This document shows positions 25,286-35,187 of a stretch of 64,000 bases of DNA, in pieces. The notes under the pieces are model-generated. The model did not search any database and was not told the DNA's origin. It saw only the letters and a list, made by a program, of their open reading frames with translations. Source of the stretch: Bacillus_BD sp963765265 (GTDB lineage Bacteria; Bacillota; Bacilli; Bacillales; Cytobacillaceae); the NCBI GenBank assembly GCA_963765265.1, contig CAVXVN010000007.1, forward strand, positions 1 to 64,000, given 5' to 3'. Within the stretch, counting starts at the first letter, position 1, and each line of letters opens with the position of its first letter. The position numbers and the translations under genes are program-made.

Positions 25286-26800
25286 CTACTGCAGAAAATC
25301 GCCAAATTCATAAAAATGTGTTTGTAAAAAATCAAACGCAATGTTTGGAAAAAATCCTAAAAGAATCGTTGCTCCCAAACAAATTCCGATCACGATTCCA
25401 GCCCCCACTGGAATCTTAACCTGTTCTTCACTCGCTGCTGGGCGAAAGAACATTTGAGCCATGATGCCAAAATAATACACATAGGCAATCACGGTTGTCG
25501 CGATCATCACAGACACGAGCACATAGTAAGGCTGCTCCACTACGAAGGCTCCTGTGATAATATTTAACTTTCCAATAAAGCCCGCTGTTCCGGGAATCCC
25601 CGCTAATGATAAAAGCATCACAGATAGCGCAATGCTTAAGAACGGTGCCCGCTTATAAAGACCGGCGAAATGACTTCGATCTTCAGAACCAGTCTTTTCC
25701 GTTAAAATTTGAATGATCGCAAAAGCACCCAAATTCATGAATAAGTAGGCTGTTAAATAAAACCACATGCTATCCAACATAAAGTTTGAAAAGGAAGCGA
25801 ATGCGACTAAAAGATATCCCGCGTGAGCGATACTTGAGTAAGCAAAGATTCGTTTTATATTGCGTTGTTTTAATGCAATGATATTCCCAATGATCATGGT
25901 TGCTCCCGCAATAAAAGCGATATAATCTTGCATCATCACCAAAATGGAGGAGGAATTCGGACCACTTGAAGCAGCATTGGCAAATATGGAAAGAAAAATG
26001 CGAATCAAGAGTACAAAACCTGCTGTTTTCGAGACTACGCTTAAAAAGGCGGTAACAGGTGTTGGTGCACCTTGATAGACATCTGGTGCCCACATATGGA
26101 ACGGAGCCGCCGTAATTTTAAACGATAAACCAACAAAGATCATCAGAAAGGCAATGACTAGTAAATAAACATATTGTGAATCGCTCATGGCTAAGAGAAC
26201 ATCACGCATACCGGCAATATTCGTCGTACCCGTTAAGCCATACACATAGCTCATCCCAAATAAAGTGATCGCCGTTGAAATACTTCCATTGATGACATAT
26301 TTCATGGCCGATTCATTGGACTGAGTGTTTTTCTTGCGTATCCCCGCTAATAGATAAGAAGAAATGGACAACAACTCGAGCCCTACAAACAAAGTAATTA
26401 AATCTCCGCTTGAGGTCACCACCATTGCGCCTAGAAGAGCCGTTAAAAACAGATAGAAAAACTCACCCCTATATTCGCTCATCCCTTCTGTTGGTTGATA
26501 GCTGATACTAAGCAGCATCACAAGCGCTGCTCCAACAAGAAGAATCATTTTAAACGCTTTGGCAAAAGCATCTAGTCTAAACGTATCAAACAAAATTGAA
26601 GCCACCTCATGATCTACTAAGCCCATCAATGAAACAAGAGCGGCTAAAATTCCCATGAACCCCAGCCAACCGAGAATTTTCCGATCTAGGGTCTTTGGCA
26701 TGAATAAATCACACAAGGTAAGAATCGTAGCGATGCCAAGGATGATGAATTCTGGCATCATGATTCCCCATTCAAATGATAACAACGTTTCAAGATCCAT
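25286..26800 (-). CDS. nuoN: NADH dehydrogenase-like complex subunit N
   Basis: 504 residues with about 14 membrane helices and the Mrp-antiporter core: GLELLSISSYLLAGIRKKNT with the conserved Glu-Leu pair, ESAMKYVINGSISTAI, KITAAPFHMWAPDVYQGAPT with the channel Lys, and KRIFAYSSIAHAGYLL. It is the membrane proton-pumping subunit nearest the L/M side. It starts 6 bases after nuoM ends and is the last gene of the operon. The frame is intact. Confidence 0.95.
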   Translation of the reverse strand: MDLETLLSFEWGIMMPEFIILGIATILTLCDLFMPKTLDRKILGWLGFMGILAALVSLMGLVDHEVASILFDTFRLDAFAKAFKMILLVGAALVMLLSISYQPTEGMSEYRGEFFYLFLTALLGAMVVTSSGDLITLFVGLELLSISSYLLAGIRKKNTQSNESAMKYVINGSISTAITLFGMSYVYGLTGTTNIAGMRDVLLAMSDSQYVYLLVIAFLMIFVGLSFKITAAPFHMWAPDVYQGAPTPVTAFLSVVSKTAGFVLLIRIFLSIFANAASSGPNSSSILVMMQDYIAFIAGATMIIGNIIALKQRNIKRIFAYSSIAHAGYLLVAFASFSNFMLDSMWFYLTAYLFMNLGAFAIIQILTEKTGSEDRSHFAGLYKRAPFLSIALSVMLLSLAGIPGTAGFIGKLNIITGAFVVEQPYYVLVSVMIATTVIAYVYYFGIMAQMFFRPAASEEQVKIPVGAGIVIGICLGATILLGFFPNIAFDFLQTHFYEFGDFLQ

Positions 26801-26806
26801 CCCTCA

Positions 26807-28315
26807 TCACCCTCCAATCCTAAGCATTATGGTATCCAACGCTGACTTCAATGGCTCGCTCAGTATGGTTGGGTACACACCAATCAGCACAATCAATCCG
26901 GTTAAGACAACGGCCGGCACATATTCTACACTGTGCAAATCTCTTGCTCCGGTCCAGTCCCGTTTTGCGTTTCCATACGTGATCCCCAATACCTTCACGA
27001 GCGTATACACGGCGGTTAAGATCATGCCGAGCGCTCCGATCGCGCCCAGTATAGGCTGTTCTCTAAATAATCCAAGGAAAGCCAGAAATTCACTAATAAA
27101 TCCAGACATCCCTGGTAATCCAAGTGAGGCCATTGCCCCCGCCAATAAAAACCCAGCCGTGATCGGCATCGCTTTTGCCATTCCGCCCAGACTTGGAATT
27201 TCGGTTGTTTTGGTTCTTTCGTAAAACACACCCACAAGGAAGAACAGAAGCGCTGAAATTAATCCGTGTGAGACCACTTGGAAAATCGCTCCTTGGATCC
27301 CTGCCTCATTAAAGGCACCTAAACCGATTAATACAACCCCCATATGGGAGATGGATGCATAGGCCAGGACCATTTTAAAATCAGTCTGAATCAAGGCTAG
27401 AAATGCCCCGTACAATAAATTGATCACTCCGAGTACGGCTAAAAGAAGGGCGATTTCCTGAAATTGATCTGGAAAGATCCCGATCCCAAAGCGAATCAAA
27501 CCGTAGGCGCCAATTTTTAATAATAATCCTGAGTGAATCATGACAATCGATGGGGGTGCTTGAACGTGCACCCGCACCATCCAGGTATGCAAGGGAAAGA
27601 TCGGCAGCTTGATCCCGAAGGCAATCAACAAAGCCGTAAGCAAGCCATATTTAAGTGGCTCCGAAATACTCGATACAAACTGGTGATTGTCCGATGTCAT
27701 CATGGTTTGCAGCGCTTCAATGTTGGTCGTTCCCGTTCGCGCAAATAAGACAATGATTACCAACAACAGAATCGCCGATCCTAATCCGTTATAAATTAAC
27801 AGGCTGTACGCTGCTTTCTCCTTTTCTGCATAGCCCCATTTTCCAATTAAAAAGAAGGTTGGAATGAGGGTAAGCTCAAAGAAAAGGAAGAATAAGAATA
27901 AGTTTTCAGCTGCAAATACACCGAGCATGCCGATTTCAAGGAGTAGGAATAAGATGAAATAACCCTTCCACTCTTTTTTGATCTGAATGGAGGCGATCGC
28001 AGCAAGTGTAGAAATGATGGCTGCTAACACAAGTAGCACAAGCGACAAGCCGTCCAAGCCTAATTCATATTTGATTGAAAATAAATCCCCATACTGAATC
28101 GCATTTTTGAACGAAATCCAATCTAAACTCTCATCCCACTGATGCAAATCTGCCCCTGAACGATATTGAAAAAAAGCACTTAACGAAAGAATGAGCGCTG
28201 GCAATGTCGCAACAAAGCCAACGAATTTCAGCCAATATTCCTGCGTTTTTGGGATCAACAATAAAATCACAATTCCAAGTAGAGGGGAAAATACTAGAAA
28301 TGATAATAAATTCAT
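26807..28315 (-). CDS. nuoM: NADH dehydrogenase-like complex subunit M
   Basis: 502 residues, about 14 helices, with FFELTLIPTFFLIGKWG (the conserved Glu of helix 5), GIKLPIFPLHTWMVRVHVQ (channel Lys) and FKMVLAYASISHMGVVL. These are antiporter-like subunit motifs for proton translocation. Its start overlaps the nuoL stop by 4 bases (ATGA-type coupling). Intact. Confidence 0.95.
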   Translation of the reverse strand: MNLLSFLVFSPLLGIVILLLIPKTQEYWLKFVGFVATLPALILSLSAFFQYRSGADLHQWDESLDWISFKNAIQYGDLFSIKYELGLDGLSLVLLVLAAIISTLAAIASIQIKKEWKGYFILFLLLEIGMLGVFAAENLFLFFLFFELTLIPTFFLIGKWGYAEKEKAAYSLLIYNGLGSAILLLVIIVLFARTGTTNIEALQTMMTSDNHQFVSSISEPLKYGLLTALLIAFGIKLPIFPLHTWMVRVHVQAPPSIVMIHSGLLLKIGAYGLIRFGIGIFPDQFQEIALLLAVLGVINLLYGAFLALIQTDFKMVLAYASISHMGVVLIGLGAFNEAGIQGAIFQVVSHGLISALLFFLVGVFYERTKTTEIPSLGGMAKAMPITAGFLLAGAMASLGLPGMSGFISEFLAFLGLFREQPILGAIGALGMILTAVYTLVKVLGITYGNAKRDWTGARDLHSVEYVPAVVLTGLIVLIGVYPTILSEPLKSALDTIMLRIGG

Positions 28316-30179
28316 TTAATATACCCCCCTGTTAAAGCGTAGATGACAACAAGTAGTGCTAAGCCAACAAAGGCAACAACTCCATAACTTTGAGTTTGCC
28401 CATTTTGCATTTTTGCTCCTAGTTTTGCCAGTAATCGAATGAAAACGGTGATTCCTTTTACGATCCCTTCCACAAGGAACCATTCCATAAATTGAAGGAA
28501 CAAACTCCATGCTCTTGTTGCATATACAACCGTATATTCATACAGTTCATCGATATAATATTTGTTTTGCAACACACTTACGACAAGCGGCATTTTGCTT
28601 GATAGCCAATCTCGGGACAAGGACTTTTTCCCGTACATGAGCCAAGCCAGAAAAATACCAAGCAGTGAAAGGACTGTCGCCAAAATCATGATCCAACTCG
28701 GTCCCTCTACGTGACTGTCGCCAAGTGCTGGATTCCCTTCCAACAACCAATCACCCAAAAAGGTTCCAAACCAAGGGGTGTTGATATAACCTGCCACAAT
28801 GGCTAAACAGCGCAAGCACCATCATCGGGACCGTCATAATCGATGGAGACTCCTGAACATCCTCTCTACTCGCTCCTTGCCTCTCCCGAAAAAACCATAA
28901 AGAATAGGCGGAACATATAGAAAGCCGTCAGAAAAGCGGTGATAACCGCTAACGTGAATAGCACAGGATGTCCGGCCTCCCAAGTCGCGATGAGAATTTC
29001 ATCCTTACTGAAAAAACCAGATAGAAGGGGAACGCCACTAATCGCTAAGGTTCCAATTAAAAATAAGGGACCTGTTACACGAAGCTTTTTCCAAAGCCCT
29101 CCCATTTTCTCCAACTCTTGCGTATGGACCGCGTGAATAACGCTTCCAGCTGCCAAGAATAACAAAGCTTTAAAAAAAGCATGTGTCGTTAAATGGAAAA
29201 CGCCTGCTACATAACCTGCTGAACCTAAGGCAAGCATCATGTAGCCGAGCTGGCTAATCGTTGAATAAGCCAGAACCCGTTTAATATCTTTTTGAACAAG
29301 CGCAATGCTCGCGGCAAAAATCGCCGTTACGGCGCCAACCACCGCAATCGTCATAAGTGCTGTCTCACTTGCCAAGAAAAGCGGGTATACGGTTGCCACT
29401 AAATACACACCCGCTGCCACCATGGTTGCAGCATGAATTAAAGCTGAAACCGGTGTTGGCCCCTCCATAGCGTCTGGAAGCCAGCTGTGAAGCGGGAACT
29501 GACCTGATTTCCCTACCGCACCAATAAAAATAAGGATGGCCGTTAAGGTGATGATTCCACTTGAAAGGACACCGTCATCGATCGCTTGAAAGATGGCGTC
29601 ATACTCAAAGCTGCCCACTTGCCAGAATAATAGAATCATACCGACCAATAAACCGATATCACCGATTCGGGTCATAATGAACGCTTTTTTCGCTGCCTCT
29701 TTGGCCTCTTCTTTGTAAAAATAAAAACCAATTAACAAGAATGAACCCAATCCAACTAATTCCCAAAACATATAGGTTTGCAGCAAATTAGGAGAAAGTA
29801 CAAGACCAAGCATAGCGAAAGTAAATAATCCTAAATAGGCGTAATAAACAGAAACACGGTCGTCACCTTTCATATAGCCTGCAGAATAAATATGTACGAG
29901 AAGGCTGACGAGCGATACAATGACTAACATTAATGCATTTAATTGATTGACTTCAAATCCCACCGTTAACTGAATGCTCCCTATTTCAAGCCAAGTCGCT
30001 TCTGCCTTATAGGTCGGTGCCGTAAATCGATCAAACAGCACCAACAAGGTATAAACAAAAGAAGCCAGGGCTAGCAAACTCGCAATATAGGAACTTGCCT
30101 CCTTCAACCGCTTACCAAAAATAAGAAGAAACAGAAACGATAATAGCGGGAAAAGCGGTATCATCCATGCGCTCTCCAT
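28312..30179 (-). CDS. nuoL: NADH dehydrogenase-like complex subunit L (two frameshifts)
   Basis: Reconstructed length is about 622 residues. It starts MESAWMIPLFPLLSFLF and contains FWELVGLGSFLLIGFYFYK, GKSGQFPLHSWLPDAMEGPT and KRVLAYSTISQLGYMMLALG, the NuoL antiporter core. The long lateral helix and TM16 are in the C-terminal part (KYYIDELYEYTV and VAFVGLALLVVIYALTG). An extra T near 28,870 and another near 28,805 shift the frame over 20 codons; each side matches NuoL without a gap. The start is 11 bases after AAGGGG. A 40-bp palindromic repeat separates it from nuoK. Confidence 0.9.
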
Positions 30180-30207
30180 CCCTATCAAATCCCCTTTTGA
30201 AAACAAA

Positions 30208-30247
30208 GGGACGGTTCTCTTGTTTCAAGAAACAAGAGAACCGTCCC
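30208..30247. repeat. Perfect 19-bp inverted repeat (GGGACGG family) inside nuoK-nuoL
   Basis: GGGACGGTTCTCTTGTTTC, two bases (AA), then its exact reverse complement. It fills most of the 75-base gap between nuoK and nuoL. As RNA it would form a 19-bp hairpin in the middle of the operon. Confidence 0.9.
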
Positions 30248-30254
30248 CCTGTTT

Positions 30255-30560
30255 CTATTTTAACGTATTCATTTCATCGATATGTACCGTTTTACGATTA
30301 CGGTACAAGGCCATGAGAATGGCTAAGCCGACGGCAGCCTCTGCAGCAGCGACAGCCATGACGAACAAGGCAAATACTTGACCATCGATGGACGCTGCAA
30401 TCCCCAATTTACTAAATGCGACAAGGTTGATGTTCACCGCATTCAGCATAAGTTCCATACAGATTAAGACAATCACTGTGTTGCGTTTTGTTAAAGCCCC
30501 ATATAGGCCGATACAGAAAAGGATTAATGCCAGTGCAAGATAAGCTGAAATAGGAATCAT
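30255..30560 (-). CDS. nuoK: NADH dehydrogenase-like complex subunit K
   Basis: 101 residues, three membrane helices, with the conserved ICMELMLNAVNINLVAF (the membrane Glu of helix 2) and AAAEAAVGLAILMALYR (Glu of helix 3). Both acidic residues needed for proton transfer are present. It overlaps the nuoJ stop by 4 bases. Normal length, intact. Confidence 0.95.
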   Translation of the reverse strand: MIPISAYLALALILFCIGLYGALTKRNTVIVLICMELMLNAVNINLVAFSKLGIAASIDGQVFALFVMAVAAAEAAVGLAILMALYRNRKTVHIDEMNTLK

Positions 30561-31078
30561 GGTTGACCAACCTCCTTTTCGTCATCCTTTTTAGCAAGTA
30601 CAATGGCTCCAATTAAGGCCACTAATAGGACAACAGAGGTTAACTCAAAAGCTATGATATATTTTGAGTAAAGAGCGATCCCAATCTGCTCGGTATTATT
30701 TTGATGAAGCGTTTGGGCCATTGGTGGGAATTCAAGATTGTAAATTCCTAAATAAACGACAGCCGCGAATCCTGCGACACCGAGAAAAAGGAACCCTCTT
30801 TTCACCTTCCCTCCTTGCTTCTCTTCACTGCTCTTATCTGGATTTGTCAGCATGATGCCAAATAGCATGATAATCGTGATGGCACCAGAATAGATCAGGA
30901 TTTGAACCACCGCAAGAAACTCAGCCGAAAGCAGAATATAAATCCCTGCAATGCTGATAAACGTAGCCACTAAGGCCAGTACCATATGAACAACATTCGT
31001 CAGATTTATGAGCAGAACACCGCCTGAAACCGCGATGATCGAAAGGAGCAAAAAGGCAAGAAATTCTCCTGTGATCAT
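30557..31078 (-). CDS. nuoJ: NADH dehydrogenase-like complex subunit J
   Basis: 173 residues with five membrane helices. It contains LALVATFISIAGIYILLSAEF and VVQILIYSGAITIIMLFGIMLT (in parts VQILIYSGAITIIMLFGI), the NuoJ family core around the pi-bulge helix 3. It starts by an ATGA overlap with nuoI and ends by one with nuoK. Intact. Confidence 0.95.
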   Translation of the reverse strand: MITGEFLAFLLLSIIAVSGGVLLINLTNVVHMVLALVATFISIAGIYILLSAEFLAVVQILIYSGAITIIMLFGIMLTNPDKSSEEKQGGKVKRGFLFLGVAGFAAVVYLGIYNLEFPPMAQTLHQNNTEQIGIALYSKYIIAFELTSVVLLVALIGAIVLAKKDDEKEVGQP

Positions 31079-31494
31079 GCTTTATTCACCTGCCGAACAT
31101 TCTCATCATTTTCATCCAACCATTCGAGATTCTTAAAAAGATCGTCACGACTATAAGCGGCCAATTCAAAGTTATTCGTCATCACAATCGCTTCCGTTGG
31201 ACACACCTCTGTACACAAGTCACATAAAATGCAAATTTCAAAATTGATATCATACGTGTCAATAATTTTCCCCTTTTTCGTAGGGTCCGGATGCTTCTTT
31301 CCCGTTAAATCAATACAATCTGTCGGACAAATATTGGCACATTGATTACAAACAATACACTTCTCCGGATAAAACTTCTGAATCCCACGAAAACGATCCG
31401 GCAGCGGCAGCGGCTCATTCGGATAATCATACGTAACCTTCTCACGCGTCAAATTCTTCAGCGTATACCTAAGACCCTTCAACAACCCAATCAT
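31075..31494 (-). CDS. nuoI: NADH dehydrogenase-like complex subunit I, 2x[4Fe-4S]
   Basis: 139 residues with two ferredoxin motifs: CIVCNQCANICP (about 46-57) and CILCDLCTEVCP (about 86-97), each supplying C-x2-C-x2-C-x3-C for clusters N6a and N6b. The N-terminal amphipathic region (LLKGLRYTLKNLTREKVT) contacts the membrane arm. GGAGAGGTGATTGA precedes the ATG. It is separated from nuoH by a 130-base gap containing repeat elements, the only such gap in the A-K half. Confidence 0.95.
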   Translation of the reverse strand: MIGLLKGLRYTLKNLTREKVTYDYPNEPLPLPDRFRGIQKFYPEKCIVCNQCANICPTDCIDLTGKKHPDPTKKGKIIDTYDINFEICILCDLCTEVCPTEAIVMTNNFELAAYSRDDLFKNLEWLDENDENVRQVNKA

Positions 31495-31511
31495 TCAATC
31501 ACCTCTCCAGG

Positions 31512-31622
31512 AAACAAGGGGACGGTTCTCCTGTCTCCAAATCTTTTCATCTTGTGGAAACAGAGGGACGGTTCTTCTGTTTCCTCTGCTCGGACACCAT
31601 CCCAATAAGGGGGCCTGACCCC
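31512..31622. repeat. Two direct GGGACGGTTCT copies and a GGGGGCC palindrome between nuoH and nuoI
   Basis: GGGACGGTTCTCCTGTCTCC at about 31,519 and GGGACGGTTCTTCTGTTTCC at 31,565, each preceded by GGAAACA. GGGGGCCTGACCCC at 31,609-31,622 is a further short inverted repeat. Together they fill the gap between nuoI and nuoH. Confidence 0.8.
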
Positions 31623-31624
31623 TT

Positions 31625-32629
31625 TTAAAAAAGGTTCACCAATTCCTTAATAATCGCCGTTAAGAAAATATTCGCTAAGGCCACAGGCAGCAGCACTTTC
31701 CAACCAAACTCCATTAGTTGGTCAGCACGGACACGCGGGAATGTGGAGCGCATCCAAAGGAACATAAATACAACCACGCTAAACTTCAAGGCAAACCATA
31801 CCGCACCTGGGATAAAGCCTAGGAAAGGCAATGGCATCCATCCGCCCAGGAATAACACCGTAATTAAAGCAGACATCGCAAACATATAGACATATTCGGT
31901 TAGCATGAAAAAGGCAAACCGGAATCCTGAATATTCCACATAATAGCCCGCAACTAACTCATTTTCCGATTCTGGAAGGTCAAATGGAATACGATTTAGC
32001 TCAGCGGTCGCTGCGATAAAGAAGACGATAAACGCTACTGGCTGAAGCACAATAAACCAAACCTTTTCCTGTGCGGCGACAATGTCGTTCAAGTTCAAGC
32101 TTCCTGTTAATAAAATAATTCCTACTACAGACATCACCAATGGAATTTCATATGAAATCATTTGTGCCGCACCCCGCATGGCACCCAGTAAGGCATATTT
32201 ATTATTGGATGCCCAGCCTGCTGTCACAATTCCGATGGTGGTCAAACCAGAAATGGCAATATAGTAAAGCAACCCAACCCCAATATCCGCGAATTGAAAC
32301 TTGTCTGTAAAAGGGATGACCGCAATCACCATAAAGGATGGTGCAAAGGCAATAATGGGCGCCAATTTATATAAGGGGCGATCGGCGAGTTTTGGGATGA
32401 TGTCCTCTTTAATTAAAAGCTTCAATACGTCGGCTACCGTTTGTAATAGCCCCCATGAGCCCCCAACCTGATTGGGTCCTTTACGGAGTTGAATAAATCC
32501 CATTACCTTCCGTTCTGCTAAAATCACATAGGTAACAAACCCAAGTACGAAAAAAAGCATGAGCACTGCTAATAAAAAGAAGTAAGCAAAGTTCATTAGA
32601 CTCGGACTAGCATACAAAAGTTCTTGCAT
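31625..32629 (-). CDS. nuoH: NADH dehydrogenase-like complex subunit H
   Basis: 334 residues, eight membrane helices. AERKVMGFIQLRKGPNQVGG near the N-terminus, LIKEDIIPKLADRPLYKLAP, AELNRIPFDLPESENELVAG with the Glu/Asp residues of the E-channel, and a C-terminal FPRVRADQLMEFGWKVLLP. It links the quinone site to the antiporter subunits. It overlaps the nuoD stop by one base. Intact and of normal length. Confidence 0.95.
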   Translation of the reverse strand: MQELLYASPSLMNFAYFFLLAVLMLFFVLGFVTYVILAERKVMGFIQLRKGPNQVGGSWGLLQTVADVLKLLIKEDIIPKLADRPLYKLAPIIAFAPSFMVIAVIPFTDKFQFADIGVGLLYYIAISGLTTIGIVTAGWASNNKYALLGAMRGAAQMISYEIPLVMSVVGIILLTGSLNLNDIVAAQEKVWFIVLQPVAFIVFFIAATAELNRIPFDLPESENELVAGYYVEYSGFRFAFFMLTEYVYMFAMSALITVLFLGGWMPLPFLGFIPGAVWFALKFSVVVFMFLWMRSTFPRVRADQLMEFGWKVLLPVALANIFLTAIIKELVNLF

Positions 32630-33729
32630 TATCCATCTACCTCCCCAAGGACGATATCGATCGCCCCTAAAATGGCGATTAAGTTGGATATATTTTCACC
32701 TACTAATAATTTAGGGAGAATTTGCAGGTTATAGAACGATGGTCGTCTAAATTTCAGTCGATACGGTTCTTTTTTTCCGTCACTAGCAATATAGCATCCG
32801 ATTTCTCCCCTTGGAGACTCAATTCGTACAAACGCTTCTCCCTTTGGTGCTTTAATAATTTTCGGCACCTTGGCTAAAATATCGCCACTAGATGGAATTT
32901 GTTCCACCGCTTGTTCGAGAATGTTTAACGATTCGACGATTTCAGCAAATCGCACTTGATAGCGTGCCCATGCATCTCCACTCTCTTGAACAGGAACATC
33001 AAATTGGAAACGGTCATAAATGGAGTACGGCTCATTTTTACGCAAATCCCACTTTACTCCTGTACAGCGAAGGTTTGCCCCGCTTAACGAGTACTGGAGG
33101 GCCTCCTCTTTTTTATAGGTTCCGACTCCCTTTACCCGACTCAAGAAAATTTCATTTCCGGTGACAAGCTGATGGTACCCTTCAAGCTGTTCACGCATAT
33201 AAGGAATGAATTCTTTTACCTTTTCAATCCATCCCTCAGGAGCATCCCATTTCACGCCCCCGATACGCATATAGTTAAAGGTTAAACGGCCTCCTGAAAT
33301 CTCATTTAAGAGATTAATAATCATTTCACGGTCACGAAACGCATAGAGAAACGGGCTTGTTGCCCCCAGATCCAATAGAAAGGTTCCCCACCAGACGAGG
33401 TGACTTGCTACACGGCCTAGCTCCATGGTGATGACACGTAAATATTCTGCCCTCTCAGGAATTTCTGTCCCCACCATCGTTTCCACGGCGTGGCAAAGGA
33501 CATAATTATTTGTCATAGCTGCCAGGTAATCCATTCGATCCGTATAAGGAATGATCTGTGTATATTGCAGATTCTCCGCTATTTTTTCGGTCCCGCGATG
33601 TAAATAACCAATGACCGGTGTTGCTTCTCTAATGATTTCACCATCAATTTTTAACACAATTCGGAAAACTCCGTGTGTACTTGGATGTTGAGGACCAACA
33701 TTTAAGAGCATTTCCTCTGTCCTTAACAT
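32629..33729 (-). CDS. nuoD: NADH dehydrogenase-like complex subunit D
   Basis: 366 residues: LNVGPQHPSTHGVFRIVLK near the start (the His of the quinone site), VIGYLHRGTEKIAENLQYTQ, and RIESPRGEIGCYIASDG at the C-terminal end. This is the 49-kDa subunit derived from [NiFe]-hydrogenase large subunits; the metal-binding cysteines are absent as expected. It lies in the peripheral arm at the quinone cavity with NuoB. It starts 3 bases after nuoC ends. Intact. Confidence 0.95.
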   Translation of the reverse strand: MLRTEEMLLNVGPQHPSTHGVFRIVLKIDGEIIREATPVIGYLHRGTEKIAENLQYTQIIPYTDRMDYLAAMTNNYVLCHAVETMVGTEIPERAEYLRVITMELGRVASHLVWWGTFLLDLGATSPFLYAFRDREMIINLLNEISGGRLTFNYMRIGGVKWDAPEGWIEKVKEFIPYMREQLEGYHQLVTGNEIFLSRVKGVGTYKKEEALQYSLSGANLRCTGVKWDLRKNEPYSIYDRFQFDVPVQESGDAWARYQVRFAEIVESLNILEQAVEQIPSSGDILAKVPKIIKAPKGEAFVRIESPRGEIGCYIASDGKKEPYRLKFRRPSFYNLQILPKLLVGENISNLIAILGAIDIVLGEVDG

Positions 33730-33732
33730 AGG

Positions 33733-34676
33733 CTACACCTCCACATCATAGGGCTCATAATCTTTTCTGAGTGGATGTCCAATCCAGTCTTCCCCTAGCA
33801 TAATTCGATGCAAGTTCGGATGCCCTTTAAATTTAATGCCCAATAAATCATAGGCTTCACACTCCGGCCAATTTGCCCCTGCCCACAAGGGTGCTAGAGA
33901 CTCAATCATCGGAGCCTCTCGGTCAATCTTTACTTTAAAAGCCAGAGATTGATGCTTTTTATAAGAATATAGGTGTGTATAAACTTCCATATGCGTCTCA
34001 AAATCGGACCCATGAAGTTCTGATAAATAATCAAAAGCCAGTTGTTCGTTGTATTTCAGAAATTCAGCCACTTTGTAATAGGCTTCTTTTTTTACGACAA
34101 TGGTTGGTACGTCTTTAGAAAGTGTATTAATATAATAGTCTTCGAGAACGCCCTTTCCTAGATGTTCTTCGATCACTTTTATATAGAGATCTAAAAAGTG
34201 TTGATTGGCTGATGGAACCGCGGCTTTTTCTTCTGCTTGTGAATCTTTTCGTAGCGTTGATTCAGCAGATTTAGCTTTTGCAGCGGCTTTTGCCTTTGCT
34301 GCTGCGGCAGCCTTTTGTTTAGCCAGATCACTTTCTGATTCGTCTGCTGATCCTTGTTCCTGTGACTTTGCTCTTTTTTAGCTTGTGCAGCTGCCTTTGC
34401 CTTCGCCGCTGCGGCAGCCTTTTGTTTAGCCAGATCACTTTCTGATACGTCTGCTGACCTTGTTCCTGCTGTGCCTTTGCCTCTTTTTTGGCTAATGCAG
34501 CTGCCTTTGCTTTGCTGCCGCTTCTGCTTTTTGCTGAGCAAGGTCTTTTTCAGATTCATCCGCTGATTCCTGTTCTTGCTTTTCCTTCTCGAGCTTCTTA
34601 GCCAATGCGGCCGCTTTGGCCTTTGCGGCGGCTACCTTTTTTAATCGTTCCAGGTCCTTATCTCCGTCCATCGGTT
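33733..34676 (-). CDS. nuoC: NADH dehydrogenase-like subunit C with a repetitive Ala/Lys extension (frameshifted)
   Basis: The C-terminal about 150 residues are a normal NuoC: DYYINTLSKDVPTIVVK, LSELHGSDFETHMEVYTHLY, REAPMIESLAPLWAGANW and ECEAYDLLGIKFKGHPNLHRI. Upstream, from MDGDKDLERLKKVAAAKAKA, runs an extension of about 160 residues made of repeats like SADESESDLAKQKAAAAAKA then KAAAQAKKEQSQEQG, about 33-35 residues each. Three single-base deletions (near 34,517, 34,464 and 34,374) break this repeat part. Ala/Lys/Glu-rich NuoC extensions are known in Bacillus. The start overlaps the nuoB stop. Confidence 0.85.
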
Positions 34677-35187
34677 ACAACACCCTCTTCCCGGTTTTGG
34701 CCTCATAGCGGATCTTTTCGCGCAATTTATTTACACCGTAAATGAGCGCAGCCGGATTTGGTGGGCAACCTGGTATGTATACATCAACAGGGACAATTTG
34801 ATCGACCCCTTTTACAACTGAATAGGAGTTCACATAAGGCCCACCCGCTGTTGCACAGGATCCCATGGCAATCACCCATTTAGGTTCAGGCATTTGATCG
34901 TACAATCGACGAACAATCGGTGCCATTTTTTTGGTTACGGTCCCGGAAACAATCATGACATCTGAATGTCTTGGGGATGTTCGGAAAATCGTTCCAAAGC
35001 GGTCAAAGTCATAATGAGCCCCGCCGACTCCCATCATTTCAATCGCACAACAGGCAAGTCCAAAAGTCATGGGCCATAAAGAGTTGCTTCGTGCCCACGC
35101 CTTAATTTGCTCAAGCGTTGCCATAAATACATTACGCTTTAGTTCGGCCATTTCTTCTTCAGAGATATTCTCTAATTTTAATTCCAT
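34675..35187 (-). CDS. nuoB: NADH dehydrogenase-like complex subunit B
   Basis: 170 residues from MELKLENISEEEM. It carries the N2 [4Fe-4S] ligands: GLACCAIEMM (two adjacent Cys), AMGSCATAGGPY and VYIPGCPPNP. FDRFGTIFRTSPRHSDVMIV is the usual NuoB core. I start at the ATG five bases after AAGAAGGTG; a GTG further upstream lies within the ribosome site. It overlaps nuoA by 10 bases. Intact. Confidence 0.95.
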   Translation of the reverse strand: MELKLENISEEEMAELKRNVFMATLEQIKAWARSNSLWPMTFGLACCAIEMMGVGGAHYDFDRFGTIFRTSPRHSDVMIVSGTVTKKMAPIVRRLYDQMPEPKWVIAMGSCATAGGPYVNSYSVVKGVDQIVPVDVYIPGCPPNPAALIYGVNKLREKIRYEAKTGKRVL

